A DNA stretch of 64,000 nt, taken from assembly GCA_036873755.1 (NCBI GenBank), contig JAVTVY010019639.1, forward strand, positions 1 to 64,000, in the 5' to 3' direction. Under the pieces are notes generated by a model. It saw only the letters and a program-made list of their open reading frames with translations, was not told the origin of the DNA and did not search any database. Origin of the DNA: Hanleya hanleyi (Eukaryota > Mollusca > Polyplacophora > Lepidopleurida > Hanleyidae). Each line of letters starts with the position of its first letter. Position 1 is the first letter of the stretch. The position numbers and the translations under genes are program-made. This document shows, one piece after another, positions 46,094 through 56,709 of the stretch.

Positions 46094-48351
46094 TTGGCTG
46101 TAAACGAAGTTTTCCTATCAGCGCCAGTGGAATCTTCACAGATCATTCATACTGTACAGTCCCGTGAAACAGAACAGACCCTTCACGGATACAAGACACA
46201 CGGCTCCACGGTCCAGTTCAAGTTCGCCAGCAAGACGGCAAGAAAGACAGGTCTTCAAGAAGGACACGTCTACTAGCCGGGAACCGGCGAAGGGCAGTAC
46301 CCCGGAGCTACATTTCGAGACGGTGAACAAGTCACAGACTCAAGACACGGCTCCACGGTCCAGTTCAAGTTCACCGGAGAAGATGCTGTCACGGACTCTA
46401 CACCGGAGCCGTTACAACCACGGATCTGGGCAGACCTCGGATAACAGTTTCCCATTCATCCAAGTCTCCAACTCAAGAGACAGTCTTCTAGCCGGGACCC
46501 GGCGAAGAGCCATACCCTGGAGCTACAGGCTGGAACGGTGGACAAGTCTACAGTCCGGAGCACAGACCGGGACTACCAAGAGAAGTCTTAAGACACGGAT
46601 TCGATCGCCGGAACGGGACCTCGACACCAGCACAGCTCGGCCCCGCACAGTACACCGGGACCACGGCTCCGAGATGTCACGGCCTTATACAGTACACCGA
46701 GAGTCCGTTTAGCCACGGACCTACACGGAGCACCGAGATCCCGAGATGTCACGGCCTTATACAGAACACCGAGCTTCCAATAAGCCACGGACCTACACGG
46801 AGCACCGGGATCCCGAGAAGTCACGGCCCCATACAGAGCGCCGGGACTCCGACTCCAGAGCACCTCGGACCCGACCATCGGAGAGAGAGGTTCCTTCCAG
46901 AGACGGAACTGCAGTCCGGAGCCGTACCCCAGAACAGGAAACAACACGGACCTATGAAGAACGGACTTATCCAGTACGCCGAGAGTCTACATCTCACCGG
47001 GAGTCCACATCTAAGAGGTCACGGACTTTAGATCAGCATACGGGACCATGGCTCTGAGAAATCACGGCCCAATGCAGAACTCCGAGACCCCGTCAAGCCA
47101 AGAGCCTACAGGGACTACCGGGATACCGAGAGAATTCAAGACTATACAGATCGACGGTACTCTGATACCGATGCACGATACTCCGATACCGATGCACAGA
47201 CCCGGCTACTGGTGAACCTTCTGGGCCATAACATGGACAGATCCAGAGTTCGAAGTCGTACCCCGGCGCAAGCAGATCACGGACCTATTGGGAACGGACT
47301 TATCCAGAACACCGTGAAGCCGCACATAGAAGTCACGGACTTACACAGTACGGATTACTTAGGACGGACTTAGCCAGAACGCTACACCACGGTTCCGGAG
47401 ACAGCTCGGACCCGTACTACAGCATGAAGATCCCGGAAACACAGCCGTTCATCACAACGATACCGGGATTTCAGCTTTATTCGTCTACGCCGGATTTTCG
47501 GTGGTACAGCGGTGGATTTAAGCCGCATTCCCGAAGGCCGAAGAATTCTCTGAAGATTAAAGTCAAGTCAAGATTTGCTTCATCGGAGAAGACATAGTCA
47601 GCATGTCTTCGCAGCTTTCTCTGAAGATTAAAGTCAAGTCAAGTTTGGCTTCATGGGAGAAGACGTTGTCAGCTCCCGTTCATCCAAGTCTTCGCAAGTC
47701 GAGAGAAGACACAAGTCCACGAACCTGACCGCGGCCTAGTGCCGTATCACAGTGCAGTGCACAACATTACAGTTCGGTGCACAGATCGGGGTCATCACTC
47801 ATCTTCAAGGAGGTCAGAGACATAGACCCGGACCCTGGAAGGCGCGGCCTATACAGAGCACCGGAACTCCGAGACTTCACGGCCAGCACAGAACATCGAG
47901 ACACCGAGAAGTCATGGTCCTACACAGAGCATCGAGACTCCGAGAAGTCACGACCCTACACAGAACATCGAGGCTCCGAGAAGTCACGGCCCTACACAGA
48001 GCATCAGGACTTCTAGAGCGACGGCACCCCGGCACATCATGTCCCTATACAGAGCGCCGGAACACCGAGACATCACGGCCCTGGACCCCACTAGGCCAGC
48101 ACGGCCTTACTCAACAGCGGGACCACGGGTCACGGCTGTACACAGACAGAATCCCGACCATTGAAGCGAGAGTCTTCTACTTCTACTACGGACCTTTATT
48201 GAGCCGAGAGTCGGCTTCCAAGTTTATCTTTGGAATCGGACACCACCTTACAGTTATCGGAACTACCAGAGCAGTGACCGAACTTCCGACTAGCATTCTG
48301 GATCTGGACCCGGACTTACAGATCAAGACTTATCCTTTCAAGTTCCTTTGA
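46094..48351 (+). pseudogene. DIRS gag-like region, repetitive and broken
   Basis: A long stretch low in conserved domains. Frame 46164-47057 stays open apart from one TAG at 46710; it encodes an Arg/Ser/His/Pro-rich chain with repeats such as HRDSEKSRPYTEH, from imperfect 33-bp DNA repeats (CGAGAAGTCACGGCCCTACA CAGAGCA). A second part (47752-48351) repeats the theme in other frames. The position before reverse transcriptase fits the gag-like ORF1 of DIRS elements; sequence alone would not identify it. Confidence 0.5.
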
Positions 48352-49310
48352 AGTCAAGTGCTGTTACGGGTCACAGTCATCTTCCCCCAGCGGTACAGCT
48401 GCCTGCTACTGCCGACACTTCATCATAGACGAACTTTTGGAATGTACCAAGATACCGACAGTCGGACTTCAAGCAAGATAAGCCGGTATGGTACAGAGCA
48501 TGATGTTAACCCATCATAGCGTTACTTCATATACCAACTAGTCCCTTACAGCTACAGCAAATTGATTTAGGACCCAGACGTCAACTTCACCTCCTAGACA
48601 GCTATTTCCGACTACCATGCCACCGTCAATGATGACAGGACATCACGGATGACTGGAGCAGTCAACGCCTTTTCGGTAGACAAGGCTAAGGCAAGGGCAA
48701 GACTAACAGGGGTCGCCACCCAAGCAAGATACTCAGAGTAGCTTCATCCTTACGGGAAAGCACAGATTCAGGGTAAAGAGGGAATCTTCCGACCGGAGCA
48801 AGAGCAGCCTCGCTGTCGGAACGGATGGTTTTCAGTTTCACCTTCAAACCAGTAGTCATCCCTTCATCCTGTCCAAGTTTCATCGTGAGGTATACTCCAG
48901 CTTCTGACACTTCTTCTATGATCATCCTACTCTCCATCGGATAACCTCGGTCTTCATCTACACCCAAGATCGTGATCTAGGAGTCCAGATCTCGGAGGAA
49001 GCGGTTAGTCGGACTCAACTAACTCGTTTCTTGGAAACGAGACATCCGGTCTACAGTGGACAAGTTCAGATCCAGACTGAAGGTCCTTCCTTCCAAGCCC
49101 AAGTCAACATAGACCCATCCATCATACAGGACTCAGGTATCAAGTCATCTATAATCCGAAATGCGGATCCAGATTCCGGAACAGACTTGGGACTCCAATT
49201 TCTACTGGATGACAGTAGAGACCGGACTAGGTGATGGAGCCGATTGCCTACTGAGTGTATTCAACCCTACTGAGTGTATTCAACACTACAGATTTAGACC
49301 CTGACTCCCG

Positions 49311-50510
49311 ATGGTCGTCACTTCCGGCGTTCCCACCAGACCGTCAATGCCAGTTCAGCGGCACGGCCTTCGTCACTTGAACACAGATAGTTCAACCACT
49401 AGAGCATCGTTGGATGGAACTACTCTACCAGTCACCCGGGACCTAGCATTCACCGATGCGGCGTTCACAGCTTTGAAGGGCCCATTAGTCCGGCAACAAG
49501 TAGTCGGCACATGGATCCCACGACGGACAAGCAACGTATCATCTTCCTTAGAGATATCTACGTTGGAGGGCTGTTCCTCCTGCAGTCTGCGATTGTACAG
49601 CCTTACATCCTTGGCAAGCCTGATGGGATTATTGACATCCACTCAAGATCTGACACAGTACGGGCGACTTCAGTCACGACCACTACAGTTTCATCTGCAG
49701 CCGTTCCTGCGAGCTCCGACTATCAACCCCCGGGTTCCAGTTCCTCAGCATCTGCATCAGTTCCTGGAATGGTGGCGGTCCAGGGGGAATGTGATGTTCG
49801 GGATTCCACTTCGTTGGACACCGCCGGACATGAACCTTCTCCGACGCATCACTCACGGGCTGGGGAGCCCACCTGAGAGACTTTAAGATATCCGGCAGGT
49901 GGTCGCCACAACAGGAAACACAGCACATCAACGTACTGGGAATGGCAGCAGTGAACATGGCAGTCGTCCACTGGAGTTTCTCAGCTGTTTGGCAAGTCAC
50001 TCCTGGTCGCCACAGACAACACGACAGTAGTGAGCTACATCAACAAGTTGGGGGGGACGAAGTCCCGGCTGTTGTTCCAGGAGACGTGGATACTTTTCAC
50101 CTGCACACAGATTCATCTATGCCGGATCTGGGCACGACATGTACCCAGGCATTTGAACGTCGTTGCAGACAGTCTTTCACGACCGGACAAAGTCCTACAG
50201 ACGGAGTGGCATCTCCATACAGAGGTTTTTCGTCAGGTGGCATCGACCTGGGAACAGCCCCTAGTAGACCTATTTGCGACTTGGGACAACGCTCAGCTAC
50301 CGATCTTCGTCGGTCCGACACTCGACCCACAAGTCTGGGCAGTCGACACGATGTCTTCAGTTGGTACAGCCTCATCGCCTACGCTTTTCCACCGACAGCA
50401 CTTGTACAGGCAGTCTTGACCAAGATAACAGAGCACAACGCCCTTATCCTGCTCGGGATACTGTGGTGGCCGCATCGCCCGTGGTTCCCGTCATTAATCT
50501 GATTTCTGAC
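49311..50510 (+). pseudogene. DIRS reverse transcriptase C-terminal part and RNase H, frameshifted
   Basis: Frame one: LTSLASLMGLLTSTQDL and FLEWWRSRGNVMFGIPLRW (about 49590-49830), the thumb region of DIRS reverse transcriptase. RNase H follows: VATDNTTVVSYINKLGGTKS from 50007, then RHVPRHLNVVADSLSRPD at 50134-50187, PLVDLFATW near 50257 and the closing WWPHRPWFPSLI near 50465-50500. The VADSLSR motif is characteristic of DIRS and related RNase H domains. At least three frame changes are needed, so it is not functional. The polymerase core upstream (48400-49300) is too damaged for motif calls. Confidence 0.8.
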
Positions 50511-50532
50511 CGACCTGCCTTGTCAGCTGCCC

Positions 50533-51520
50533 GTGGCCCCGGCTACTAGACCAGCGACACGGCATACTGCACCACGATCTACAGTGGCTCAATCTTCACG
50601 TCTGCAGACTATCGGGGACTTCCTTGCAGACCGAGGCCTTTCAAGACCAGTTACAGAGGCGATGGCGACGGCAGACAGATCATCAACCTCTCAACTGTAC
50701 CCGGTGTTGGACCAGAGACATCGACCCCGACACTGCCTCTGTGCCGATGATAGCTGACTTCCTGTTACATCTGCATCAAGATAAGGAATTCAAGCCAAGC
50801 ACCATAGCGGGATACCGTTCAGCACTATCCAGAGTCCTAGTTGACTTTAGGACGGCTACAATCAGGGCCCTGCCCTACAAGACAGCCTTCCTAACAGCGT
50901 TCGCTCCAGCCACTAGAGTATCGGAGCTTCACGCATTGGAGCACAGTTCCCTGACATGGACCGCAGGTTGGGAAACCATACCTCTTCGCCTGATCCCGGA
51001 TTCATCGCCTAGAGTGAATCCACACGTCAGGGACCATGTGCCCAGAGACTATATCAGATTCCAGTATTTACAGACTTCGTGGGTCCGCTGAAGATGACAG
51101 ACTCGTATGTCTAGTTAGAGCCCTACAGATTCTACTGAGGTTTCAGACGTCTTCTGTTTTTTTATCTCTACAGCCAGGAGCATCTGCAGATATTACTGAG
51201 AACATAATTGCAGCCTGGCTGAGGAAGACGATACTCTGGATCTATCAACTCGCCATCGATGCTCCCCTTTTGTTTAAGGCATCATCTCACGAGATTACAG
51301 CTTTGCGATGTCCTGGCCGCTTTGGGGAAACTGGACGATATCATCCACGCCCTTGCCCGGACTGTCAACTCATATCTTGGGGACATGTCTGTACATACAG
51401 ACAGAGTGACTACGTTGGGCTCGTTAGCTACAGCCTCAGCGCTTAGTCCACCAGTCCCATCAAGAAAAAGAAGGGGGGGGGGCGCCGCTCAAGCAAGCAA
51501 GATCCCGACAATTCGGTAAG
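50533..51520 (+). pseudogene. DIRS tyrosine recombinase, inactive
   Basis: Core-binding part: MIADFLLHLHQDKEFKPSTI then AGYRSALSRVL (about 50740-50840), typical of DIRS recombinases. Catalytic part in other frames: YKTAFLTAFAPATRVSELHA (about 50875-50940), ASSHEITAL (His at 51288), then LAALGKLDDIIHALARTVNS and YLGDMSVHTDRVTTLGSLAT (to about 51435). The H-x-x-R box reads HEIT, so the arginine is replaced by threonine, and the frame shifts directly after it. Both changes argue that the enzyme is dead. Confidence 0.82.
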
Positions 51521-51827
51521 TATAGGAACAGACCATGCCAGAGACGAAGGGACTCCAAGGGACGAAGACACTCCTAGGACGAAGGCACTCCAAGGCATCA
51601 CGATGGCACCTGGTTATCTGGCCAAGTATACGAGCAAATGGTCGGAACAGAGTCCACCTCTCGCCGTATTACTTGTAATTCCTTGAGCTCCCTACGCCTC
51701 TATACGACACGGGAATTATCAGGATATTACTAGGCATATCAGATTTACAAAATCAGAACAAGGCGTGCTCCGCTCAACCCAAAAGCAAGACACAAGACCG
51801 GCTACCCAACCTCCTCTGTTGGGAGTC

Positions 51828-51922
51828 TGGCATACATTGATAGCAGGTTAAGATTTGAGACACAAATATAAAACATTTAAAAACAATGTTAGTATTTGTT
51901 ATCAAATCAAACCTGCTATCAA
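51828..51922 (+). repeat. DIRS internal complementary region
   Basis: TTAAGATTTGAGACACAAA (to 51866) is the complement of the left end and TATAAAACATTTAAAAACAA onwards (from 51867) the complement of the right end, joined at 51866/51867. It templates completion of the circular intermediate in the DIRS life cycle and here fixes both element ends to the base. Confidence 0.93.
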
Positions 51923-51990
51923 TCTGATTTGCCCAACCCATCCTCCCCTCTTTGCTCGGCCTTGACACAAAACAGGTCTTGCACAGCATG

Positions 51991-52163
51991 GGAAAAAGAG
52001 GAAGGGCATGCGCGGAGAACACGCCACCTAGCGGACGATCGACGAGACGATCAGGGGAGATAATTTCTTTGCAGGAGATCTCCAAAATGGAGGGAATATG
52101 GCATACATTGATAGCAGGTTTGATTTGATAACAAATACTAACATTGTTTTTAAATGTTTTATA
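51991..52163 (+). repeat. DIRS right inverted terminal repeat
   Basis: From GGAAAAAGAGGAAGGGCATG to AAATGTTTTATA. The inner 120 bp are near-exact complements of the left repeat; the outer about 55 bp (GTTTGATTTGATAACAAATA..) are specific to this end. Confidence 0.9.
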
Positions 52164-52987
52164 TCTCAAAAAGTCCTTCACTCACAACAATGAAACTTCA
52201 TACAGTTGTTTAATACAGCCAGTACCAGAAGCCTATTGAAAGTCGGTGCCATGGGATGTGTTTTTCAGGAGTTCACACAAACCTGTGTGGATTGCTGTGA
52301 ATAGACAGTAATCGTTCGACTACATCTACTATAGGTAATCACTGCTCTATTGCTATATTGTTTTGTCTGTCTATGATCTATATCATACAGGTAAAATTAT
52401 GCCCACCCCAAATATGTGAGTTGTTGGGGTCAGAAACATTATTTCCACAATTGCTCTGGGCCCGGCCCGAGGGGTCCCGATGGCGACAGCCACATGTCAT
52501 ACACTTACAGCAGGAAACAATTCCAGGAGGTTTCCAGGTCAATAATTTTAATTTTCCAGGAGTCTTTAGTACAAAAACTCGCAACAAAGATGAGCAAAAA
52601 AAACGCTTGGCATCATTTCACTGGTTCTCTCAGAAGATGAAAGGTTAGTTTTCCCAGGAGTTTAACTTTATTTTTAAGCATTTTCCATGACTTTTCAGGT
52701 TAGCAATTAAATTCCAGGAGTTTTGAGGACTTTCCAGAAGGCGTATGGACCCTGTTTGAGGCTGATTGCATCTTTAAGGTCTGGCAGATTGTGAGGAGGT
52801 TTGAAAGTGATGGCGAGCAAGTATAGAGCAGACTGTGCAATACCATTCTTCTGGTCGGGTATACCCATTCCCATCTTATTACCCGTTCGTACAGGTTAAT
52901 GATAATTCCCGTGGGCCAAAATCAAGTAGCCTAGGCCATGAAATCACGTGACTGAAGTCTGATGAATGCTCTTAAGTGTGATTACGT

Positions 52988-53040
52988 CTAATTAGGATGC
53001 AAATGTCTAATTAGGATGCAAATTTGCGCTAATTAGCGTT
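52988..53040 (+). repeat. Two 19-bp repeats combining TAATTA and an octamer
   Basis: GTCTAATTAGGATGCAAAT twice in tandem, followed by TTGCGCTAATTAGCG. Each contains a homeodomain-type TAATTA core and the POU octamer ATGCAAAT. Function unknown. Confidence 0.6.
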
Positions 53041-53054
53041 AAATCAGTATTACT

Positions 53055-53095
53055 GGTTACGGGTTAGGGTTAGGTTTTGGGTTAGGGTTAGGTCT
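53055..53095 (+). repeat. Short interstitial telomere-like repeat
   Basis: GGGTTAGGGTTAGG, then TTTTGGGTTAGGGTTAGG: four TTAGGG units in two pairs. TTAGGG is the usual animal telomere repeat. The array is too short to be an end-fusion relic and may come from repair or a mobile element tail. Confidence 0.75.
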
Positions 53096-53244
53096 GTGTT
53101 AGGTATATAAAACATGAAGCTGCGCTATCGAAACCCCTCGGCTCTGAACCCCAGCTATTATAATGTAAGGGTGTCCAATCAATAAATAAATGTGATAGTA
53201 TACAAACATGATATAGAAATTATATGCAAACTTAACATAGGAAT

Positions 53245-53905
53245 TAGTGGATTTTATTAGACAAGGGGCATAACTCTGCAAAATAATTTCTGACACGACT
53301 CATTTTCGATAGGCATCTAGTTCAGGTCAAGAGAAACAATTGTATCACGTTATGATGTTGTATATGGAACGGTTCTGAAATTATCACAATAAATCATAAA
53401 TGGATTTATATTTGTAAAAAGGGGCATAACTCTGCAAAATATTGTCCGAGATGACTCCTTTTCGATAGGCTTCTGATTTACGCGAAGATAAATAGATGTA
53501 ACAAGTTTGGTTGCCATGCATGAAATGGTTCTGTAGATATCGCGGTAACGGATTTTATTAGACAAGGGGCATAACTCTGCAAAATACTTTCTGACACGAC
53601 TCATTTTCGATGGGCATCTAGTTTAGGTCAAGAGAAACAACTGTATCACGTTAGGATGTTGTATATGGAACAGTTCTGTAATTATCACAATAACAAATCA
53701 TAAATGGATTTTTATTTGTGAAAAGGGGCATAACTCTGCAAAATATTGTCCGAGATGAAGATAAATAGATGTAACAAGTTTGGTTGCCATGCATGAAACG
53801 GTTCTTTAGATATCGCGGTAACGGACGGACGGACGTACGGACGTACGGACAGCCGTACATGATGACGACAATACCCCTAGGCCAAATTTGGCCGAGGGGT
53901 AAAAA
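53245..53905 (-). repeat. Pearl-like element, inverted, with dimeric core array
   Basis: Core units marked by AAGGGGCATAACTCTGCAAA at about 53263, 53419, 53564 and 53723; units 1 and 3 and units 2 and 4 are alike, giving a dimer of about 302 bp. Then ACGG microsatellite (53819-53850), ATGATGACGACAATACCCCT and the near-palindrome around GGCCAAATTTGGCC (53873-53900). This is the inverted counterpart of the 21141 left end. Confidence 0.75.
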
Positions 53906-53927
53906 GATCCAACGGTTGCTTTCAGCT

Positions 53928-54110
53928 GCATGCATGGCTCAGGGGTAAGATGCCTGACTATGGAGCAAAGAATGGCGGGTTCGATCCCCGTCGGTGCCAG
54001 TTCGTTATTTTCGGACAGGTTTTTTCTAGCTCGTAAATTGTTGGACGAGTAAATACAGTGCCCCAACAACATGTGGAAATTGCTGGGAAAATTCCAACAA
54101 AGTCCAACAA
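53928..54110 (+). repeat. tRNA-derived SINE
   Basis: A-box-like TGGCTCAGGGGTAAGATGCC and B box GGGTTCGATCCCC at about 53937-53992. The anticodon stem does not pair and the acceptor strands fit poorly, so this is a SINE head rather than a tRNA gene. Body about 120 bp with GGACGAGTAAATACAGTGCC. Confidence 0.65.
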
Positions 54111-54304
54111 ATAACAGGCCACTTGATTGTGGGCCACAGGAACTATCCTTGACCGAGTACATGGAGTATGAGCCAATACATCTTTATCGTGTTAAACTGA
54201 GTAAATTGTCATAACCATAGTCCAAGCCATTGCGAAGAATTCACCAGAAGATTAACAATGGGTGGGAAAATTTGATTAACCAGATTTTCAGGTATAAATC
54301 CCCC

Positions 54305-54868
54305 TTAAAGATGTAATCAGCCTCGAAATCGATGGATTTTGTAAACTCTCCCCTGTGTGTTTTTTTAGCAGGGAAGATTACTAAAGCATCATTTCTATAT
54401 ATTTGATGATGGTGGGATCACCATATACAATGGATGCAAGAATATCTTGTCAGATAAATTCGTAACTCTGCTTGCTTCGACGGGTTTTCTGTTTCACCAT
54501 TGAGTGTGTGATGTATGAGGGGAGGAGGGGAGGAAAATGACATCACTGCATGATGTTTGAGTGACGTAGTGATGCTCACAAATCTGAATGCTGAACAGCT
54601 GCAGCCATGGGATAACGTCATGGCTCGTGCCTAAGGTTTGGTAATGTCGCATAGCATACGTTGGCAGAATGTGCCACATGTCTTTTTGCTTGTTGACACT
54701 GTCATGGAAAGATCAATTCCTTCTATTTTCTTGTGAATGGTAGAAACAAGTTTAGTTTTTTGTGGCCAAATGTGTTTCATTTTGTACCTGTTGTAACATA
54801 CGTCACTTTCACCGAGTTTGAGAGACATCGATTTCAGCCTATAGATTTGAGGCTGATTACATCCTTAA
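54305..54868 (-). mobile_element. TTAA-ended MITE, intact copy
   Basis: Ends TTAAAGATGTAATCAGCCTC and GAGGCTGATTACATCCTTAA, 564 bp. It aligns in reverse with the split copy at 44667-45017. The two sequences carry open frames sharing CGTFC..ML and C-S-x-F-x-S-I blocks, but this is not enough to claim a protein. Confidence 0.8.
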
Positions 54869-55246
54869 ACATATCTGTAGAATTGTGTTTGATCATTCTT
54901 CCAATTGAAAGGCAATGATTTGGTGTAATACTTCTGAAATATAATTGTCTAAGTCTTTTGTCAAGGATAGTACCTTTTCAAGGTGAGATCTTGTGCCAAA
55001 GCCTTGCCAATCGAAGTTGCTGACGGCACACACTACGCACAGTGCTTTTATTCTCCCCTTTCACTGCCGCGAACATCTACTTTGTTTTTCAAAGTGAACA
55101 AAACTACTTATTGTACCTTGTGGATATAAGCTATTTTGTTTGCTTTTCCACAGGAACACAATTTCAGTCGGCTCTCCCGAAAAAATAATTTATGGGAATT
55201 CAACAGATTCCTATAAAATTTAGCAATCTGTATAGAAATGATTTTT

Positions 55247-55820
55247 GTCTGGATCGTCACCGCGTAGCGGTGTCGACCAGACTATGCTGCCACTCACGAA
55301 ATTTATGCAAATGTGTACGTGCACTATAATGCGGTGACCCTGGGTTAACCTGTATCACTCCGCCAGTGATTTTCACTGTGTTGAGTCTTATATCAGGGTA
55401 TTAACCAGAAAATGAAGAAAAAAACAGTCGTAATCGTTTCATGTGAACTAGAAATAAAACAAAATCTGAATTTGAGTGTATTTCATATTCATTTCTTCGC
55501 CCAGGGATTGCTTAAATCCGTGGACTATTTTTTGTCTGGATCGCCACGGCGTAGCGGTGCGACCAGACTATGCTGCCACTCACGAAATATATGCAAATGT
55601 GTACGTGCACTATAATGGAATGACCCTGGGTTGTCCTGTATCACTCCGCCCGTTATTTTCACTGTGTTTGAGTCTTATATCAGGGTATTAACCAGAAAAT
55701 GAAGAAAAAACAGTCGTAATCGTTTCATGTTAATTAGAAATAAAACGAAATCTGAATTTGAGTATATTTCATATTCATTTCTTCGCACAGGGATTGCTTG
55801 AATCCGTGGACTATTTTTTT
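55247..55820 (+). repeat. 287-bp tandem duplication
   Basis: Two copies starting GTCTGGATCG at 55247 and 55534, each with the hairpin CACCGCGTAGCGGTG (or a variant), ATGCTGCCACTCACGAAAT, CAGGGTATTAACCAGAAAAT and GGGATTGCTT(A/G)AATCCGTG, with the start of a third at about 55820. Similarity about 95%, so the duplication is recent. Confidence 0.88.
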
Positions 55821-55920
55821 GTTCTTTGGTTCCGGGCGATCGGCTCAAACCTCGTGGTGTTTGCCGTCTGTTCGGTTTCGTGTCTGTCTGAGTTTGCGGT
55901 AAGTCAGATTACTTATAATA

Positions 55921-56024
55921 TATTAGATGGAGAAAACCATCCATGAATTGATGTGATATCTGACGGTCGTAATTACGACCGTCAGATATCACATCAATTC
56001 ATGGATGGTTTTCTCCATCTAATA
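55921..56024. repeat. Perfect 104-bp palindrome
   Basis: Each base from 55921 to 55972 pairs with its mirror from 56024 down to 55973, with no spacer; the centre is CGTAATTACG. Pairing stops abruptly at 55920/56025. Confidence 0.93.
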
Positions 56025-56027
56025 ATA

Positions 56028-56645
56028 TATATGCCTGGTGTTTATAGTTCGCATTTTGTTTGTTGACAACGATAACGTTGGAGAGACAATTTGTGCGAAA
56101 ATCCCTGTTAATGTTGCTGTACGATCATACGTTGCAAATCTTGTTTCTTGATCTGAGTGTCGCACTTTACAGGTTCAGGTTCTGGGATTATAAAGACCCC
56201 AGTTTCCAATACTCGTACGTTCTTTCCCGTGAAGTCGGCTTCGTTACTATTTTAATGTGTACTCATACTGCATGGAATATATTTCCAGAGGAGATCTGTG
56301 TCGAAGCAACAACAATAGTATTTACATTTTTCTCGTCTTGCGAACTTGACCGGATTCTGTCCAGTGCAAATTTATGTATTCCGGGGGACTCTGCTCACCG
56401 AATATAATTTAGTTTCAAAACGTTTGAACAACAACAAAACTTTCCGAAAGCGGAAACAACAGAATTTGTCGGGTACCGCTTTCGAAAAGTTTTGTTGTTG
56501 GTGGTGTTCAAACTTTTTCAAACTAAATTATATACGCAATGATCGTACAGCAACAACACAGGAATTTTCGCACAAATTGTCTCTCCAACGTTTATATCGT
56601 TGTCAACAAACAAATTTACTATAAAAACCATGCAGGCATATATAA
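56028..56645. repeat. Foldback element with asymmetric insertion
   Basis: Outer arms (56036-56140 and 56535-56640) share GTTTGTTGACAACGAT, GTTGGAGAGACAATTTGTGC and TTGCTGTACGATCAT. Inner arms (56402-56452 and 56481-56534) share ATATAATTTAGTTT and AACAACAACAAAACTTT. The right arm is continuous; the left is broken by about 260 bp (56140-56400), which looks like a later insertion. Confidence 0.75.
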
Positions 56646-56709
56646 GTAATGGGGACTTAACGCAAACTCATGCAGCTCTTGCAAATATCTGTGCTACACC
56701 AACAGTACC

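Larger units (their letters stand above)
45572..52163 (+). mobile_element. DIRS-type tyrosine-recombinase retrotransposon, full-length but inactivated
   Basis: 6592 bp. Inverted terminal repeats (45572-45718, 51991-52163) and an internal complementary region near 51828-51922 that equals the complement of the joined element ends, the diagnostic arrangement of DIRS elements. The boundaries are exact: the host 158-bp unit reads ..ACACATTA before and TCTCAAAAAG.. after, which is the uninterrupted unit sequence without any duplication, as expected for recombinase-mediated insertion. Order inside: a repetitive Arg/Ser-rich region (gag-like), reverse transcriptase and RNase H, tyrosine recombinase. 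All coding parts have frameshifts or stops. Confidence 0.93.
45018..52754 (+). repeat. Pearl-like element with 158-bp core array, interrupted by DIRS
   Basis: CCGT microsatellite at 45050-45072, then core units beginning TGTAAACACATTATCTCAAA at 45085, 45243, 45401 and 45559 (spacing exactly 158 bp), each with CAATGAAACTTCATACAGTT and TTTTTCAGGAGTTATGCCCC. The fourth unit breaks at 45571 and resumes at 52164. Sequence from about 52280 to 52754 is not core; its end GGCGTATGGACCCTG is hAT-like. Confidence 0.7.
44667..52777 (+). mobile_element. TTAA-ended MITE split by nested insertions
   Basis: The left part, 44667 to about 45017, starts TTAAAGATGTAATCAGCTTC; the right end is TTTGAGGCTGATTGCATCTT TAA at 52755-52777. 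An intact inverted copy at 54305-54868 aligns along the whole left part, including GTACAAAATGAAACACATTT and GAGAGTTCACAAAATCC, and shows that the right end belongs to the same element. The 7.7 kb between are later insertions. Confidence 0.7.

Noticed and set aside
48686..48967. 93-codon minus-strand frame inside the DIRS element
   Set aside because: Lies in the damaged reverse transcriptase region and opposes the coding strand; no domain recognised.
53933..54000. tRNA gene
   Set aside because: Anticodon stem does not pair and acceptor strands mismatch; it is a SINE head.
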